Origin: Polynucleobacter victoriensis
Lineage (GTDB): Bacteria > Pseudomonadota > Gammaproteobacteria > Burkholderiales > Burkholderiaceae
Length of the DNA: 64,000 bases
Reading direction: 5' to 3'
NCBI RefSeq assembly: GCF_900187875.1
Contig: NZ_FYEX01000001.1
Coordinates: forward strand, 930,001 to 994,000
A program made the position numbers and the translations under genes. Position 1 is the stretch's first letter; every line of letters begins with the position of its first letter. The notes under the pieces were generated by a model, which was not told where the DNA came from, did not search any database, and saw nothing but the letters and a program-made list of their open reading frames with translations. Positions 25,163 through 34,458 of this stretch are shown here, in pieces.

Positions 25163-27858
25163 TGAGTACAGTCAAGATTCCACCGATGCGTTTATCAGGT
25201 CTTGAGCCATGCAACATCAGCGCTCACGTTGGTTTTGTTAACGTTGGCGAGCGTACCAATGTGACAGGCTCAAAGGCATTTGCAAGAATGATCTTGAATG
25301 GTCAATATGACGAAGCTTTGTCAGTTGCACGGCAGCAAGTTGAGAATGGCGCGCAAGTTATTGACATCAACATGGATGAAGCCATGTTGGACTCAAAAGC
25401 TGCGATGGTGCGTTTTTTAAATTTGATTGCATCTGAGCCAGATATTTCAAGAGTGCCAGTGATGATTGACTCATCAAAGTGGTCAGTTATTGAGGCTGGT
25501 TTGCAATGCGTGCAGGGTAAAGCGATTGTTAACTCTATCTCCATGAAAGAAGGAGAGGAGCCATTCAGACAACAAGCCAAATTAATACGACGTTATGGTG
25601 CCGCAACTGTTGTGATGGCATTTGATGAAAAGGGTCAAGCTGATACATACGAGCGCAAAATTGAAATTTGCCAGCGCAGTTACAACATCTTGGTTAATGA
25701 GCTTGGCTTTCCGGCAGAAGACATAATTTTTGATCCAAATATTTTTGCTATAGCCACAGGCATTGAAGAGCATGATAACTATGCCAATGATTTTATTAAT
25801 GCTACGGCTTGGATTAAACAAAATTTACCTGGCGCCAAAGTCAGCGGTGGCGTTTCAAATGTCAGCTTCTCATTCCGCGGTAATGACGTTGTTCGTGAAG
25901 CGATACATACAGTATTCCTTTACCACGCTATACGTGCTGGTTTGGATATGGGTATTGTTAATGCCGGTCAGTTGGGTGTGTATGCTGACTTAGACGAGAG
26001 GTTAAAAGAGCGCGTTGAAGACGTGGTCTTGAATCGTTTTAAAGAAAAAGATGGTAAGACCCCGACGGAAAAACTCTTAGAGATTGCCGATGAATACAAG
26101 GGTGGTGGTGCTAAAGCTGAAGAAACATTAGCCTGGAGAGAGGCTTCGGTGCGGGAGCGATTAACGCATGCCTTGGTTCATGGAATCACGTCTCATATTG
26201 TTGAAGACACTGAAGAGATGCGCTTGGAAATTGCCAACGCCGGTGGTCGACCTATTGAGGTAATTGAAGGTCCTTTAATGGACGGCATGAATGTGGTTGG
26301 CGATCTGTTCGGTGAGGGAAAGATGTTCTTGCCACAGGTGGTTAAGAGTGCGCGCGTAATGAAGCAAGCGGTCGCACATTTGGTGCCATATATTGAGGAA
26401 GAGAAGCGTCAAATTTTGCAACGTGGCGGCGATGTGCGCTCACGTGGAAAAATTATTATGGCAACAGTGAAGGGTGATGTTCACGATATCGGTAAAAACA
26501 TCGTTACGGTTGTATTGCAATGTAATAACTTTGACGTTGTGAACATGGGTGTCATGGTGCCATGTAATGAAATTTTGAATAAAGCAAAAGAAGAAAAGGC
26601 TGACATGATTGGCCTATCTGGCTTGATTACACCTTCTCTCGAAGAAATGACTTATGTTGCTCAAGAGATGCAGCGAGACGATTATTTTAGAGGCAAAAAA
26701 ATGCCTCTAATGATTGGCGGAGCGACAACTTCACGTGTGCATACCGCAGTAAAAATTGCACCACATTATGAAGGTCCTGTTGTCTATGTGCCGGACGCAT
26801 CTAGAGCCGTATCTGTTGCCTCAGGCTTGTTGTCAGACGATGGCGCTAAGAAATTCATTGACGATTTAAATGCTGAATATGATCGTATACGTGATCAACA
26901 TGCCAATAAAAAGCAGTTGCCAACAATTAGCTTAGAAGAGGCGCGCGCCAATAAAGAAAAAATTGATTGGTCAAAAGAGCTTGTTGTTAAGCCAAAGTTT
27001 ATTGGGCGCCGTGTTTTTAAGAATTATGATTTGGCAGAAATTGCGACTTGCATAGACTGGACGCCATTTTTCCAAACATGGGACTTGGCTGGAAAGTTTC
27101 CTCAAATATTAGATGATGAAGTGGTTGGTGAGTCTGCCAAAAAAGTTTATGCAGACGCACAAAGCATGCTTCAAAAAATTATTCAGGGGCGTTGGCTGCA
27201 AGCGCATGCAGTGGTAGGCTTGTATCCAGCTAATAGTGTTGGCGATGATATTGAAATTTATTCTGATGAATCACGCCAGAAGGTTTTGTTGACTTGGAAG
27301 AACTATAGGCAGCAAGCAGATCGCCCTGTGGTTGACGGGGTTAAAAAACCTAATCGCTGTTTAGCTGACTTTGTTGCGCCAAAAGATTCTGGTGTTGCTG
27401 ACTATGTAGGTATGTTTGCGGTAACCGCTGGTCATGCAATTGAGAAAAAGTTGAAAGAATTTGAGTCTAAGCATGACGACTATAGTGCAATCATGCTTAA
27501 AGCGTTGGCTGATAGATTGGCCGAGGCTTTTGCTGAAAAAATGCATCAACGGGTGCGAACTGAGCTTTGGGGCTATGTTGCTTCGGAGTCTTTGACAAAT
27601 GAAGAGTTGATTCAGGAAAAATATCAAGGTATCAGACCTGCGCCAGGTTACCCAGCTTGCCCAGATCATTTGGTCAAGAAGGAAATGTTTGAGTGCTTGA
27701 GTGCGGGTGAGATTGATATGGCTTTGACAGAGTCAATGGCTATGACGCCAGCATCTAGTGTTAGCGGTTTCTATCTAGCTAGTCCGCATGCGCAATATTT
27801 TGATGTGGGCCGTATTGGTGAGGATCAGCAAGATGATTTTGCTAGACGCCCCAAATAA
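25162..27858 (+). CDS. metH: Methionine synthase, folate/cobalamin/reactivation subunit (split MetH)
   Basis: 898 residues with the rest of MetH in order: pterin-binding domain (NVGERTNVTGSKAF near the start), cobalamin cap, cobalamin-binding domain with DVHDIGKN (the DxHxxG lower-ligand motif), and the AdoMet-binding reactivation domain (RVRTELWGY, GIRPAPGYPACPDH). Together with the upstream subunit it moves methyl from 5-methyl-THF to homocysteine. GTG at 25159 precedes the ATG at 25162. Split metH is usual in Burkholderiales and is not a frameshift. Confidence 0.94.
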   Translation: MSTVKIPPMRLSGLEPCNISAHVGFVNVGERTNVTGSKAFARMILNGQYDEALSVARQQVENGAQVIDINMDEAMLDSKAAMVRFLNLIASEPDISRVPVMIDSSKWSVIEAGLQCVQGKAIVNSISMKEGEEPFRQQAKLIRRYGAATVVMAFDEKGQADTYERKIEICQRSYNILVNELGFPAEDIIFDPNIFAIATGIEEHDNYANDFINATAWIKQNLPGAKVSGGVSNVSFSFRGNDVVREAIHTVFLYHAIRAGLDMGIVNAGQLGVYADLDERLKERVEDVVLNRFKEKDGKTPTEKLLEIADEYKGGGAKAEETLAWREASVRERLTHALVHGITSHIVEDTEEMRLEIANAGGRPIEVIEGPLMDGMNVVGDLFGEGKMFLPQVVKSARVMKQAVAHLVPYIEEEKRQILQRGGDVRSRGKIIMATVKGDVHDIGKNIVTVVLQCNNFDVVNMGVMVPCNEILNKAKEEKADMIGLSGLITPSLEEMTYVAQEMQRDDYFRGKKMPLMIGGATTSRVHTAVKIAPHYEGPVVYVPDASRAVSVASGLLSDDGAKKFIDDLNAEYDRIRDQHANKKQLPTISLEEARANKEKIDWSKELVVKPKFIGRRVFKNYDLAEIATCIDWTPFFQTWDLAGKFPQILDDEVVGESAKKVYADAQSMLQKIIQGRWLQAHAVVGLYPANSVGDDIEIYSDESRQKVLLTWKNYRQQADRPVVDGVKKPNRCLADFVAPKDSGVADYVGMFAVTAGHAIEKKLKEFESKHDDYSAIMLKALADRLAEAFAEKMHQRVRTELWGYVASESLTNEELIQEKYQGIRPAPGYPACPDHLVKKEMFECLSAGEIDMALTESMAMTPASSVSGFYLASPHAQYFDVGRIGEDQQDDFARRPK

Positions 27859-28168
27859 CCATTTCTTGATTAGCTAAGGCTGCTTTGAGTAATTGTATGA
27901 ATGGGAATGCTCTTTGCCCCAATCGATCATGTTTAACCTTGGGGGGTGAACCCTCTTTGTTTTCTGATTTTTCCTCAAGCATTTCTTTTCTTAGTTTTTC
28001 GTCTTCTGCAATAGCTGCTTCGAGCTTTTCAATGGCAACGGGCAACTGTTCAATCAGAAAAACACCTCTTGCCTCAAGTGGTCTATCTAGAATCTCAAAG
28101 ATTCTAGATGTGAGATCTTCTAGCATTAAAACGTCAGCAGATTTTTTGCATTGAAATTTATATAACAT
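27842..28168 (-). CDS. DUF1840 family protein
   Basis: 108-residue protein starting MLYKFQCKKSADVLML. It has the DUF1840 pattern: a compact N-terminal part, a charged linker (EKSENKEGSPPKVKHD) and a C-terminal HDRLGQRAFPFIQLLKAAL helix. Function unknown, found mainly in betaproteobacteria. Overlaps the end of metH by 17 bases on the other strand. Confidence 0.85.
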   Translation of the reverse strand: MLYKFQCKKSADVLMLEDLTSRIFEILDRPLEARGVFLIEQLPVAIEKLEAAIAEDEKLRKEMLEEKSENKEGSPPKVKHDRLGQRAFPFIQLLKAALANQEMVIWGV

Positions 28169-28211
28169 AGTCAAAGATTAACATTAAAGCGAACTGATAA
28201 ACTGAATATCT

Positions 28212-29975
28212 ATGCTACCAGTCATTAAACAACAAATTACTACATTGATGCAAAGCGCATTGGCTGAGATTGCCAAGAGCAGAGATGTTTCCTTGGATGT
28301 TTTGCCTACTCCTCATTTGGAGCGTCCAAAAGTGGCGGAGCATGGTGATATAGCTACAAACATCGCGATGCAGTTAGCCAAAAATTGGAAAACAAATCCG
28401 AGAGAGTTAGCACAGGCTTTTGTGGATCAATTGCAAGCGCAGCCTGGTTATAAAGATTTATTAGCTAGTGTTGAAATTGCTGGTCCAGGTTTTATTAATT
28501 TGCGTTTAACTCAAGCAGCTAAGTTGCAAGTTATTCATAAAATTTTTGCTGAGGGCAATTGCTTTGGTCAGCAATCTGAAAATGGTAAAAAGGTTTTAGT
28601 CGAGTTTGTTTCAGCTAACCCAACAGGTCCTTTACATGTGGGGCATGGTAGGCAAGCTGCCTTGGGTGATGCATTATCAAATTTATTAAAAACTCAGGGA
28701 TGGTCTGTACATAAAGAGTTTTATTACAACGATGCTGGTGTACAAATTCAGAACTTGGCTATTTCCGTTCAAGCTAGAGCAAAAGGTCTAAAGCCTGGTG
28801 ATGCAGCATGGCCTGAATCTGCTTATAACGGCGAATACATTGCTGATATTGCAAGAGACTACTTGGCTAAGTCGACCGTGGTTGCCTCTGATGGTGAACC
28901 TGTTACAGGTTCAGGCCAGATTGATGATATTGAATCAATTAGAAAATTTGCAGTGGCTTACTTGCGTCGTGAACAAGATATTGATTTGCAGTCATTCGGT
29001 GTCAAATTTGATTGCTATTACCTTGAGTCATCTTTGTACAGCGATGGTAGTGTCGAGGCAGTTGTTGGCGATTTGCAATCAATTAATAAAAGCTATGAGT
29101 CAGAGGGTGCGCTATGGTTAAGAACCACTGAGGATGGCGATGACAAAGATCGCGTCATGCGTAAATCCGATGGTGGTTACACCTATTTTGTTCCCGATGT
29201 TGCCTATCATGCAAGCAAGTGGTCTCGCGGATTTACACACGTGATCAATATTCAGGGTAGTGACCACCATGGAACGATTGCTCGAGTTCGCTCAGGTATA
29301 CAGGGCGTCGCACAAAAACGTGGTTGGGATATTCCTAAAGATTACCCACAATATGTGTTGCATAAGATGGTAACGGTGATGAAGGGTGGCGAAGAGGTCA
29401 AGATATCTAAGCGCGCTGGATCATATGTTACGGTGAGAGATCTGATCGAGTGGTCAGGTGGCGTTTCTGAGGAAACCCCGGCCTCAGAGAGAGATGATGC
29501 AATTCGCAAAGGTAGAGATGCGGTTAGATTCTTCTTAATCTCTCGCAAAGCTGATACAGAGTTTGTCTTTGATGTTGATTTGGCTTTAAAACAAAATGAT
29601 GAAAATCCTGTTTTTTATGTTCAATATGCGCATGCTCGTATTTGCTCAATTTTGCGTCAATGGGCGGGTGATGAGGCGTCATTAAAAAATGTTTCATTAG
29701 AGGGTTTAAATAGTCCTGCATCAGATACCTTGTTAAGACGTTTGGCTGAGTACTCAGATATGTTGACTGATTCAGCCAAGGAAATGACCCCGCACTCAGT
29801 GGCCTTCTATTTGAGAGATTTAGCTGGTGACTTCCATACTTTCTACAACGCTGATCGTGTGCTTGTCGATGATGAAGCATTGCGCTTGGCAAGATTGGCT
29901 TTGTTATCAGCAGCCAAGCAGGTAATAGCAAATGGCCTGGCTATTTTGGGTGTATCTGCACCAGAGAAGATGTAA
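28212..29975 (+). CDS. argS: Arginyl-tRNA synthetase
   Basis: Charges tRNA-Arg (587 residues). The class I HIGH-like motif is PTGPLHVGHGRQAALGD near residue 140. An N-terminal Add-1 domain, the central FVPDVAYHASKW and NIQGSDHHGT segments, and a C-terminal DALR anticodon-binding domain (HSVAFYLRDLAGDFHTFYN) are seen. Followed by the SPOR gene after 16 bases. Confidence 0.96.
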   Translation: MLPVIKQQITTLMQSALAEIAKSRDVSLDVLPTPHLERPKVAEHGDIATNIAMQLAKNWKTNPRELAQAFVDQLQAQPGYKDLLASVEIAGPGFINLRLTQAAKLQVIHKIFAEGNCFGQQSENGKKVLVEFVSANPTGPLHVGHGRQAALGDALSNLLKTQGWSVHKEFYYNDAGVQIQNLAISVQARAKGLKPGDAAWPESAYNGEYIADIARDYLAKSTVVASDGEPVTGSGQIDDIESIRKFAVAYLRREQDIDLQSFGVKFDCYYLESSLYSDGSVEAVVGDLQSINKSYESEGALWLRTTEDGDDKDRVMRKSDGGYTYFVPDVAYHASKWSRGFTHVINIQGSDHHGTIARVRSGIQGVAQKRGWDIPKDYPQYVLHKMVTVMKGGEEVKISKRAGSYVTVRDLIEWSGGVSEETPASERDDAIRKGRDAVRFFLISRKADTEFVFDVDLALKQNDENPVFYVQYAHARICSILRQWAGDEASLKNVSLEGLNSPASDTLLRRLAEYSDMLTDSAKEMTPHSVAFYLRDLAGDFHTFYNADRVLVDDEALRLARLALLSAAKQVIANGLAILGVSAPEKM

Positions 29976-29991
29976 GAGGTAAGATAGCTCT

Positions 29992-30558
29992 ATGAATACA
30001 AATAAACAAACAGATAACCGACTGCAAAATAAATCATCAGGTGGAACTTTGATGGGTTTTGTGTTGGGTTTATTGTTGGGTCTAGCAATTGCAGTGGGAG
30101 TTGCGGTTACTTTGACTAAAGGTGCTCCTGAGCCAAAATTAAACTTACGTGCACCAGAATTAAACGGCAAAGCGAAACCCGCTGAGGCAATTGAGGAAGG
30201 TGAGGTTCAGGTTGAAGAGAAACCTAACTTAAATAAGTCACTGCAAAGTAAGGTGCCGCTACCAAGCGAGGTGGCTGGTAAAGATCCTATTGCTAATATT
30301 GCAGCGGCGACTCAAGGGCCTGAGTATTGGTTACAAACAGGCGCCTTTAGAAATCAAGATGAAGCTCAAAGACAAAAAGCAACTTTGGCTATGCAAGGTT
30401 TAGAGGCGTTGATCTCGGAGCGAGAAGTTGAAGGTGCAGTGTTGTGGCGAGTTCGTGTTGGGCCATTTGTGTTGCAAGAGGATGTTGCAAAAGCGCGCTC
30501 AAGATTACAGGGTGCTGGCATTGCTGCGACAGTTATTCGTATAAACAAAAATAATTAA
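29992..30558 (+). CDS. SPOR-domain membrane protein
   Basis: 188 residues: a short cytoplasmic N-terminus, one transmembrane helix at about residues 18-40 (GFVLGLLLGLAIAVGVAV), a Pro/Glu/Lys-rich periplasmic linker, and a C-terminal SPOR domain from about residue 112 (YWLQTGAFRNQDEAQRQ ... WRVRVGPF). SPOR domains bind glycan strands lacking stem peptides, mostly at the septum, as in FtsN. Upstream of dsbA, as in many Burkholderiales. Confidence 0.88.
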   Translation: MNTNKQTDNRLQNKSSGGTLMGFVLGLLLGLAIAVGVAVTLTKGAPEPKLNLRAPELNGKAKPAEAIEEGEVQVEEKPNLNKSLQSKVPLPSEVAGKDPIANIAAATQGPEYWLQTGAFRNQDEAQRQKATLAMQGLEALISEREVEGAVLWRVRVGPFVLQEDVAKARSRLQGAGIAATVIRINKNN

Positions 30559-30582
30559 TTTATCAAAACAAAGAGTCTTGAT

Positions 30583-31224
30583 ATGCAAATACTAGCCAAA
30601 AAAGTTTTAATAAGTTTTCTCTTAATTTGCTCTGCTGGATTGGTCTTGGCTCAGGGTCGACCCATTGAAGAGGGCTTTGATTACAGAACTTTGCCGGTAG
30701 CCCAAGTAGTTGAACAAAAAGGCAAAGTAGAGGTTTTAGAATTTTTTTGGTACGGCTGTCCTCACTGTCACGATTTTGAACCTGAGCTAAGCGCCTGGAT
30801 CAAACGACAAAGTAAGGATGTTGTTGTGCGAAAAGTCCCAGTTGCATTTAGAGATGACTTACTGATTCACAGTCAACTCTTCTATGCTTTGGAGTCTTTG
30901 GGTAGATCTGATTTACATGCAAAAGTGATGGATGCAATGCATGTTAGTAAAAAGAAATTATTGTCTGAGGCTGAAATCACTGATTGGGTTGGGTCTCAAG
31001 GCGTTGATGTGCAAGCTTTTTTAAAAGCGTTCAAGTCTTTTACGGTAACTTCAAAGGCTAGGTCTGGCAATCAAATTGCTCAAGCCTACAGGATTGATGG
31101 TGTGCCAACTGTGGCAATACAAGGTAAGTACATCACATCGCCTTCGATAGCCGGTGGCTCTAAAGCAAGAGCCATTCAGGTGATGGATTATTTGGTCGAG
31201 AAAGCCAGAAAAGAAAAACGTTGA
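30583..31224 (+). CDS. dsbA: Thiol:disulfide interchange protein DsbA
   Basis: Periplasmic oxidant that introduces disulfides (213 residues). It has a signal peptide (LLICSAGLVLAQG), the active-site CPHC in FFWYGCPHCHDFEP near residue 58, and the cis-Pro loop in DGVPTVAIQGKY. Ends with a strong terminator (31249-31279). Confidence 0.94.
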   Translation: MQILAKKVLISFLLICSAGLVLAQGRPIEEGFDYRTLPVAQVVEQKGKVEVLEFFWYGCPHCHDFEPELSAWIKRQSKDVVVRKVPVAFRDDLLIHSQLFYALESLGRSDLHAKVMDAMHVSKKKLLSEAEITDWVGSQGVDVQAFLKAFKSFTVTSKARSGNQIAQAYRIDGVPTVAIQGKYITSPSIAGGSKARAIQVMDYLVEKARKEKR

Positions 31225-31248
31225 TTGGTAATCAATGAACTAATGATT

Positions 31249-31279
31249 GGGCTAAGCTTAATGCTTGGCCCTTTTTTTT
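31249..31279 (+). terminator. Intrinsic terminator after dsbA
   Basis: GGGCTAAGC (31249-31257), loop TTAAT, GCTTGGCCC (31263-31271; one G-T pair), then eight T (31272-31279). It overlaps the last codons of the convergent NTF2-like gene. Confidence 0.92.
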
Positions 31280-31686
31280 AACCACCTCATCAAGCTACCA
31301 ATTAGAGGTAGTTTTTCGTAGAGTTCTTCTGCGGCATCCCAGTAATCTCTGTGCTCAATAATTAAGTCTTGCTGATCAAAGGTAAACCAAGTACAACCTT
31401 TAATGATTTCTGACTGATTGGGCGAAGACTTAAATTGAAATTCAAACTCCCAAGTGAGTGATGCATGATGGCCATCTTCCAAAACGCTTTTGATGACAAA
31501 TCTTGGGTTATTAACCTGATTAAACATATGTAGAAATATGTGTTTTATTGCGTTATGCCCGCTAACTTCATTGAATGGATCTTTGAAGAGTGCATCGTTG
31601 GCGTATAGATTGGTTAATTGATTGATGGATTCAGGGCTTAGTGACTCAAATTGAGCAATTACATTTTGGATACGCAAGCTAGTCAT
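31258..31686 (-). CDS. NTF2-like / SnoaL-like family protein
   Basis: 142 residues with the alpha+beta cone-fold pattern: LTNLYANDALFKDPFNEVSGHNAIKHIF near the start and TWFTFDQQDLIIEHRDYWDAAEELY near the end. The family includes isomerases and binding proteins; the substrate is unknown. It is the last gene of the putative light-stress operon and abuts the SDR gene, as in other DUF1365/cyclopropane-synthase clusters. Confidence 0.82.
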   Translation of the reverse strand: MTSLRIQNVIAQFESLSPESINQLTNLYANDALFKDPFNEVSGHNAIKHIFLHMFNQVNNPRFVIKSVLEDGHHASLTWEFEFQFKSSPNQSEIIKGCTWFTFDQQDLIIEHRDYWDAAEELYEKLPLIGSLMRWLKKRAKH

Positions 31687-32466
31687 TTATATTCTTATGA
31701 ATTTTTTTAGCAAATAAAAATAAATTGAATACGGCAAAATTCTCAGGAATTTAAGAAATAACGAAAACCTTTTTGGAAAGTGAATGTCAAATTTACCCGC
31801 TTGAATTCCATCAAGAATATATTCAGAGGCTTTTTCTGGTGTGATTAAAGCTGGCATATGAAAATCATTATTGGCTGTAGCATCAGTAGCTACAAAGCCA
31901 GGATTGATCATATAGACAGATATACCTTTTGGTTTTAAGTCGTAATAGAGGTTTTCGCAGAAATTAATCATGGCTGCCTTACTGGGGCCATAGGCAAGTG
32001 CTTTTGGTAACCCACTGTAACCAGCCACGCTGCTAACTATAGCAATCCCGCCTGATTGATTGGCTATAAAGTCAGGGAGCACCACCTCACATGCTGACAT
32101 AGGCCCCAAAACATTTAGGTCGATGATATTTTTTGCCTTAGATAAATCAAAATTATCAGCTCGCATAGGTTCATAGATGCCAGAAACAAAAACCATTAAA
32201 TCCAAACCGCCCCATTTAGCATTAATAGTTTTATAGGCATTAGTTAGCTCAGAATGATTACGCGCGTCCAGCGTTAAGGCTAAAACTTGATCTTTCGGAT
32301 AGGCATCATTAATGTCTTGTATGAGATCTGCTCTGCGAGCACTGATGGCGACCTTTGCGCCGTGACTTAAGAAGTCTTTTGTGCAAGCAAGGCCAATACC
32401 ACTTGATGCGCCGATAACCCAAATGCGCTTGTTATAAAAGCTAATAACGGGCTTATTTAATGGCAT
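31687..32466 (-). CDS. SDR-family oxidoreductase
   Basis: Short-chain dehydrogenase of 259 residues: VIGASSGIGLACTKDF, an NNAG-equivalent VFVSGIYEP, and the catalytic YGPSKAAM with upstream Ser in VSSVAGYSG. A hydrophobic C-terminus (FSLFLKFLRILPYSIYFYLL) suggests membrane association. Overlaps the methyltransferase gene by 14 bases. It probably acts on a lipid or its aldehyde, judged only from the neighbours. Confidence 0.85.
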   Translation of the reverse strand: MPLNKPVISFYNKRIWVIGASSGIGLACTKDFLSHGAKVAISARRADLIQDINDAYPKDQVLALTLDARNHSELTNAYKTINAKWGGLDLMVFVSGIYEPMRADNFDLSKAKNIIDLNVLGPMSACEVVLPDFIANQSGGIAIVSSVAGYSGLPKALAYGPSKAAMINFCENLYYDLKPKGISVYMINPGFVATDATANNDFHMPALITPEKASEYILDGIQAGKFDIHFPKRFSLFLKFLRILPYSIYFYLLKKFIRI

Positions 32467-33688
32467 TGTTTGCTGGCTTAGATAAGGTGAACTGAACTAC
32501 ATCAGTACTTTTTTCTGCAAATCCAGCTGCACAATACATTAAATATAAGTTCCAAAGACGTATAAATTTTTCATCAAAGCCTTGTTGTTTAATTTCTTGC
32601 AAGTGATGATTAAATTTTTGATGCCATAAACAAAGTGTTTTTTGATAATCTTGCCCAAACTGATAAACATCTTCAACAATCAATCCTTTGCTTTGTGCCG
32701 CCTCTTTAAATTTTGTGATTGAGGGCAGCATACCGCCAGGGAAAACATATTGTTGAATAAAGTCTGAGCTTCTGCGATATTTATCGAACAGATTATCTGC
32801 AATAACAATGGTTTGTATACAAGCCTTTTTACCAGGCTTGAGACATCTTTGAATCATCTCAAAATATGTGGCCCAATATTTCTCGCCAACTGCCTCAAAC
32901 ATTTCAATCGAGGCAATACCATCATATTGCTTTTCATGGTCACGATAGTCTTGAATCAGAATGTTTACATCGCCAGAAGTATTTGATTTGATGCGTTCTG
33001 CGCGGTTTTGCGCGTAAGTTGCCTGCTCTTTAGAAATAGTCAGACAATCAATGTGGAGACCTTTCTTAGATGCAGCTTCCATCAATCCACCCCAGCCGCA
33101 ACCTACTTCAAGAATATTGTCGCCAGACTTAACATTTATTGAATCAATGATGCGTTGGTATTTTGCTTCTTGAGCTTCAATCAGTGATGTGTCTTGATCC
33201 TTAAAGCATGCGCTCGAGTAAGTCATGCCAGGGTCCAGCCACAAGGAATAAAAGGCATTGCCAATATCGTAGTGGGCATGAATATTCTTTTTGCTACCAG
33301 CTTTTGAATTCTTGTTGAGCCAATGTTTGATGCGGTAGCCCAACCTGCCCCACCAACTGCCGTAAATTGCTTTTTCAATTACTTGTCGGTTGACAAGGAA
33401 TAATCTCAGTAGTGATTGGACATCAGTTGAGTCCCATAGACCATCAATATATGTTTCTGCTAAGCCAATATCGCCAGATTTTAAGCAGGCCTTGCAAACT
33501 GCCCAATCATGAATTTGGATGCTTGCCTCAATCCCTGACTGTGAGCCTCTAAATATAAATTTTTCACCATCTGGGCTAACAAGAGTTAATTGCCCTACCC
33601 GAATTTTTTCCAATAACGACAAAATGGTTCTTGCGTGCCAAGGAAGCGTTGCCGATACATTTGAAACAGCATGAATATTTGAGGTCAT
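32453..33688 (-). CDS. Cyclopropane-fatty-acyl-phospholipid synthase family methyltransferase
   Basis: 411-residue CFA-family enzyme that uses SAM to methylate or cyclopropanate unsaturated acyl chains in membrane phospholipids. HAHYDIGNAFYSLWLDPGMTYS and the SAM motif NILEVGCGWGGLMEAA are typical, as are EMFEAVGEKYW and QQYVFPGGMLP. The company of an FAD oxidoreductase and DUF1365 matches clusters where CFA homologues take part in stress lipid changes, including furan fatty acids in Rhodobacter. Whether it makes a cyclopropane or a methylated chain cannot be read from sequence alone. Confidence 0.92.
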   Translation of the reverse strand: MTSNIHAVSNVSATLPWHARTILSLLEKIRVGQLTLVSPDGEKFIFRGSQSGIEASIQIHDWAVCKACLKSGDIGLAETYIDGLWDSTDVQSLLRLFLVNRQVIEKAIYGSWWGRLGYRIKHWLNKNSKAGSKKNIHAHYDIGNAFYSLWLDPGMTYSSACFKDQDTSLIEAQEAKYQRIIDSINVKSGDNILEVGCGWGGLMEAASKKGLHIDCLTISKEQATYAQNRAERIKSNTSGDVNILIQDYRDHEKQYDGIASIEMFEAVGEKYWATYFEMIQRCLKPGKKACIQTIVIADNLFDKYRRSSDFIQQYVFPGGMLPSITKFKEAAQSKGLIVEDVYQFGQDYQKTLCLWHQKFNHHLQEIKQQGFDEKFIRLWNLYLMYCAAGFAEKSTDVVQFTLSKPANNAIK

Positions 33689-34458
33689 TTGCTAACTTCC
33701 ACAGATGGTGGTTCTGGCTTGGAATGAAATTGCACCCCTTTTAGCCATAAACGTAATGCTTGCCAATGTATTCGTGCAATAACACCAATACTCATTGCGG
33801 GATATCTGATGGCGGACCAGATTAAATTTTTAATACTGATATTGTGCTCAACACCATTAACACTAGTAATGAGTAGCGGCCCTTGATCATGGTACTCAAT
33901 ACGTGCAACGTGCTGTTTGGGCGAATTTTTTGAAAAAAACCTAAAAACGTAATGGCCTTTTACTTCGCAAAATGGCGAAACATGAAAAACTTTATTGGAT
34001 ACATGGCTTTCACCCCACTCAATATTTTTACTATCTGGGTGGGCTAGCAAATAACAATGTCTCTCGCCAAAAGTATTATTTACCTCTGCCAAAATTGCTT
34101 TGGTCTGACCTATTGCATTTTCAAAAAACCAAAAGCTAACTGGGTTAAAAACATAGCCCAGTACACGAGGGAATGTTTGTAACCAAACTTCACCATCAAT
34201 ATCTGTAATACCTTGGTTCTTAACTAAGCTAGTTGCCCACTCAAGAGAGTTATCTCTACCATCACCATGATCTCTATCGTAAAAAGATAGCCATGAAAAT
34301 TGATTGTCACCTAAACCAAATTGACCTATGCCAACAGGGCTATACATTCTTTTACGCATGGGGATGCGCAAAGTAAAAACTGAATATGCAAAAGAGTTCT
34401 TGGCCGGCTTTAAGCGTGCATGTCTAACCTGACCGAAGCAAATCTTTGCAATGCTCAT
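33685..34458 (-). CDS. DUF1365 family protein
   Basis: 257 residues of the DUF1365 family: VRHARLKPAKNSFAYSVFTL at the N-terminus, FPRVLGYVFNPVSFWFF in the middle and EVNNTFGERHCYLL after it. Biochemical role unknown; it nearly always sits between the FAD oxidoreductase and CFA synthase genes, often under ChrR or LitR control. Overlaps both neighbours by 4 bases. Confidence 0.9.
   Translation of the reverse strand: MSIAKICFGQVRHARLKPAKNSFAYSVFTLRIPMRKRMYSPVGIGQFGLGDNQFSWLSFYDRDHGDGRDNSLEWATSLVKNQGITDIDGEVWLQTFPRVLGYVFNPVSFWFFENAIGQTKAILAEVNNTFGERHCYLLAHPDSKNIEWGESHVSNKVFHVSPFCEVKGHYVFRFFSKNSPKQHVARIEYHDQGPLLITSVNGVEHNISIKNLIWSAIRYPAMSIGVIARIHWQALRLWLKGVQFHSKPEPPSVEVSK

Noticed and set aside
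24125..25165. metH split as a frameshift or assembly error
   Set aside because: Both halves end at known domain borders, the junction is a clean TGATG coupling, and split metH is common in Burkholderiales.
27885..28154. Serine-rich 89-residue frame opposite the DUF1840 gene
   Set aside because: Composition is that of an antisense shadow; the DUF1840 frame matches a known family.
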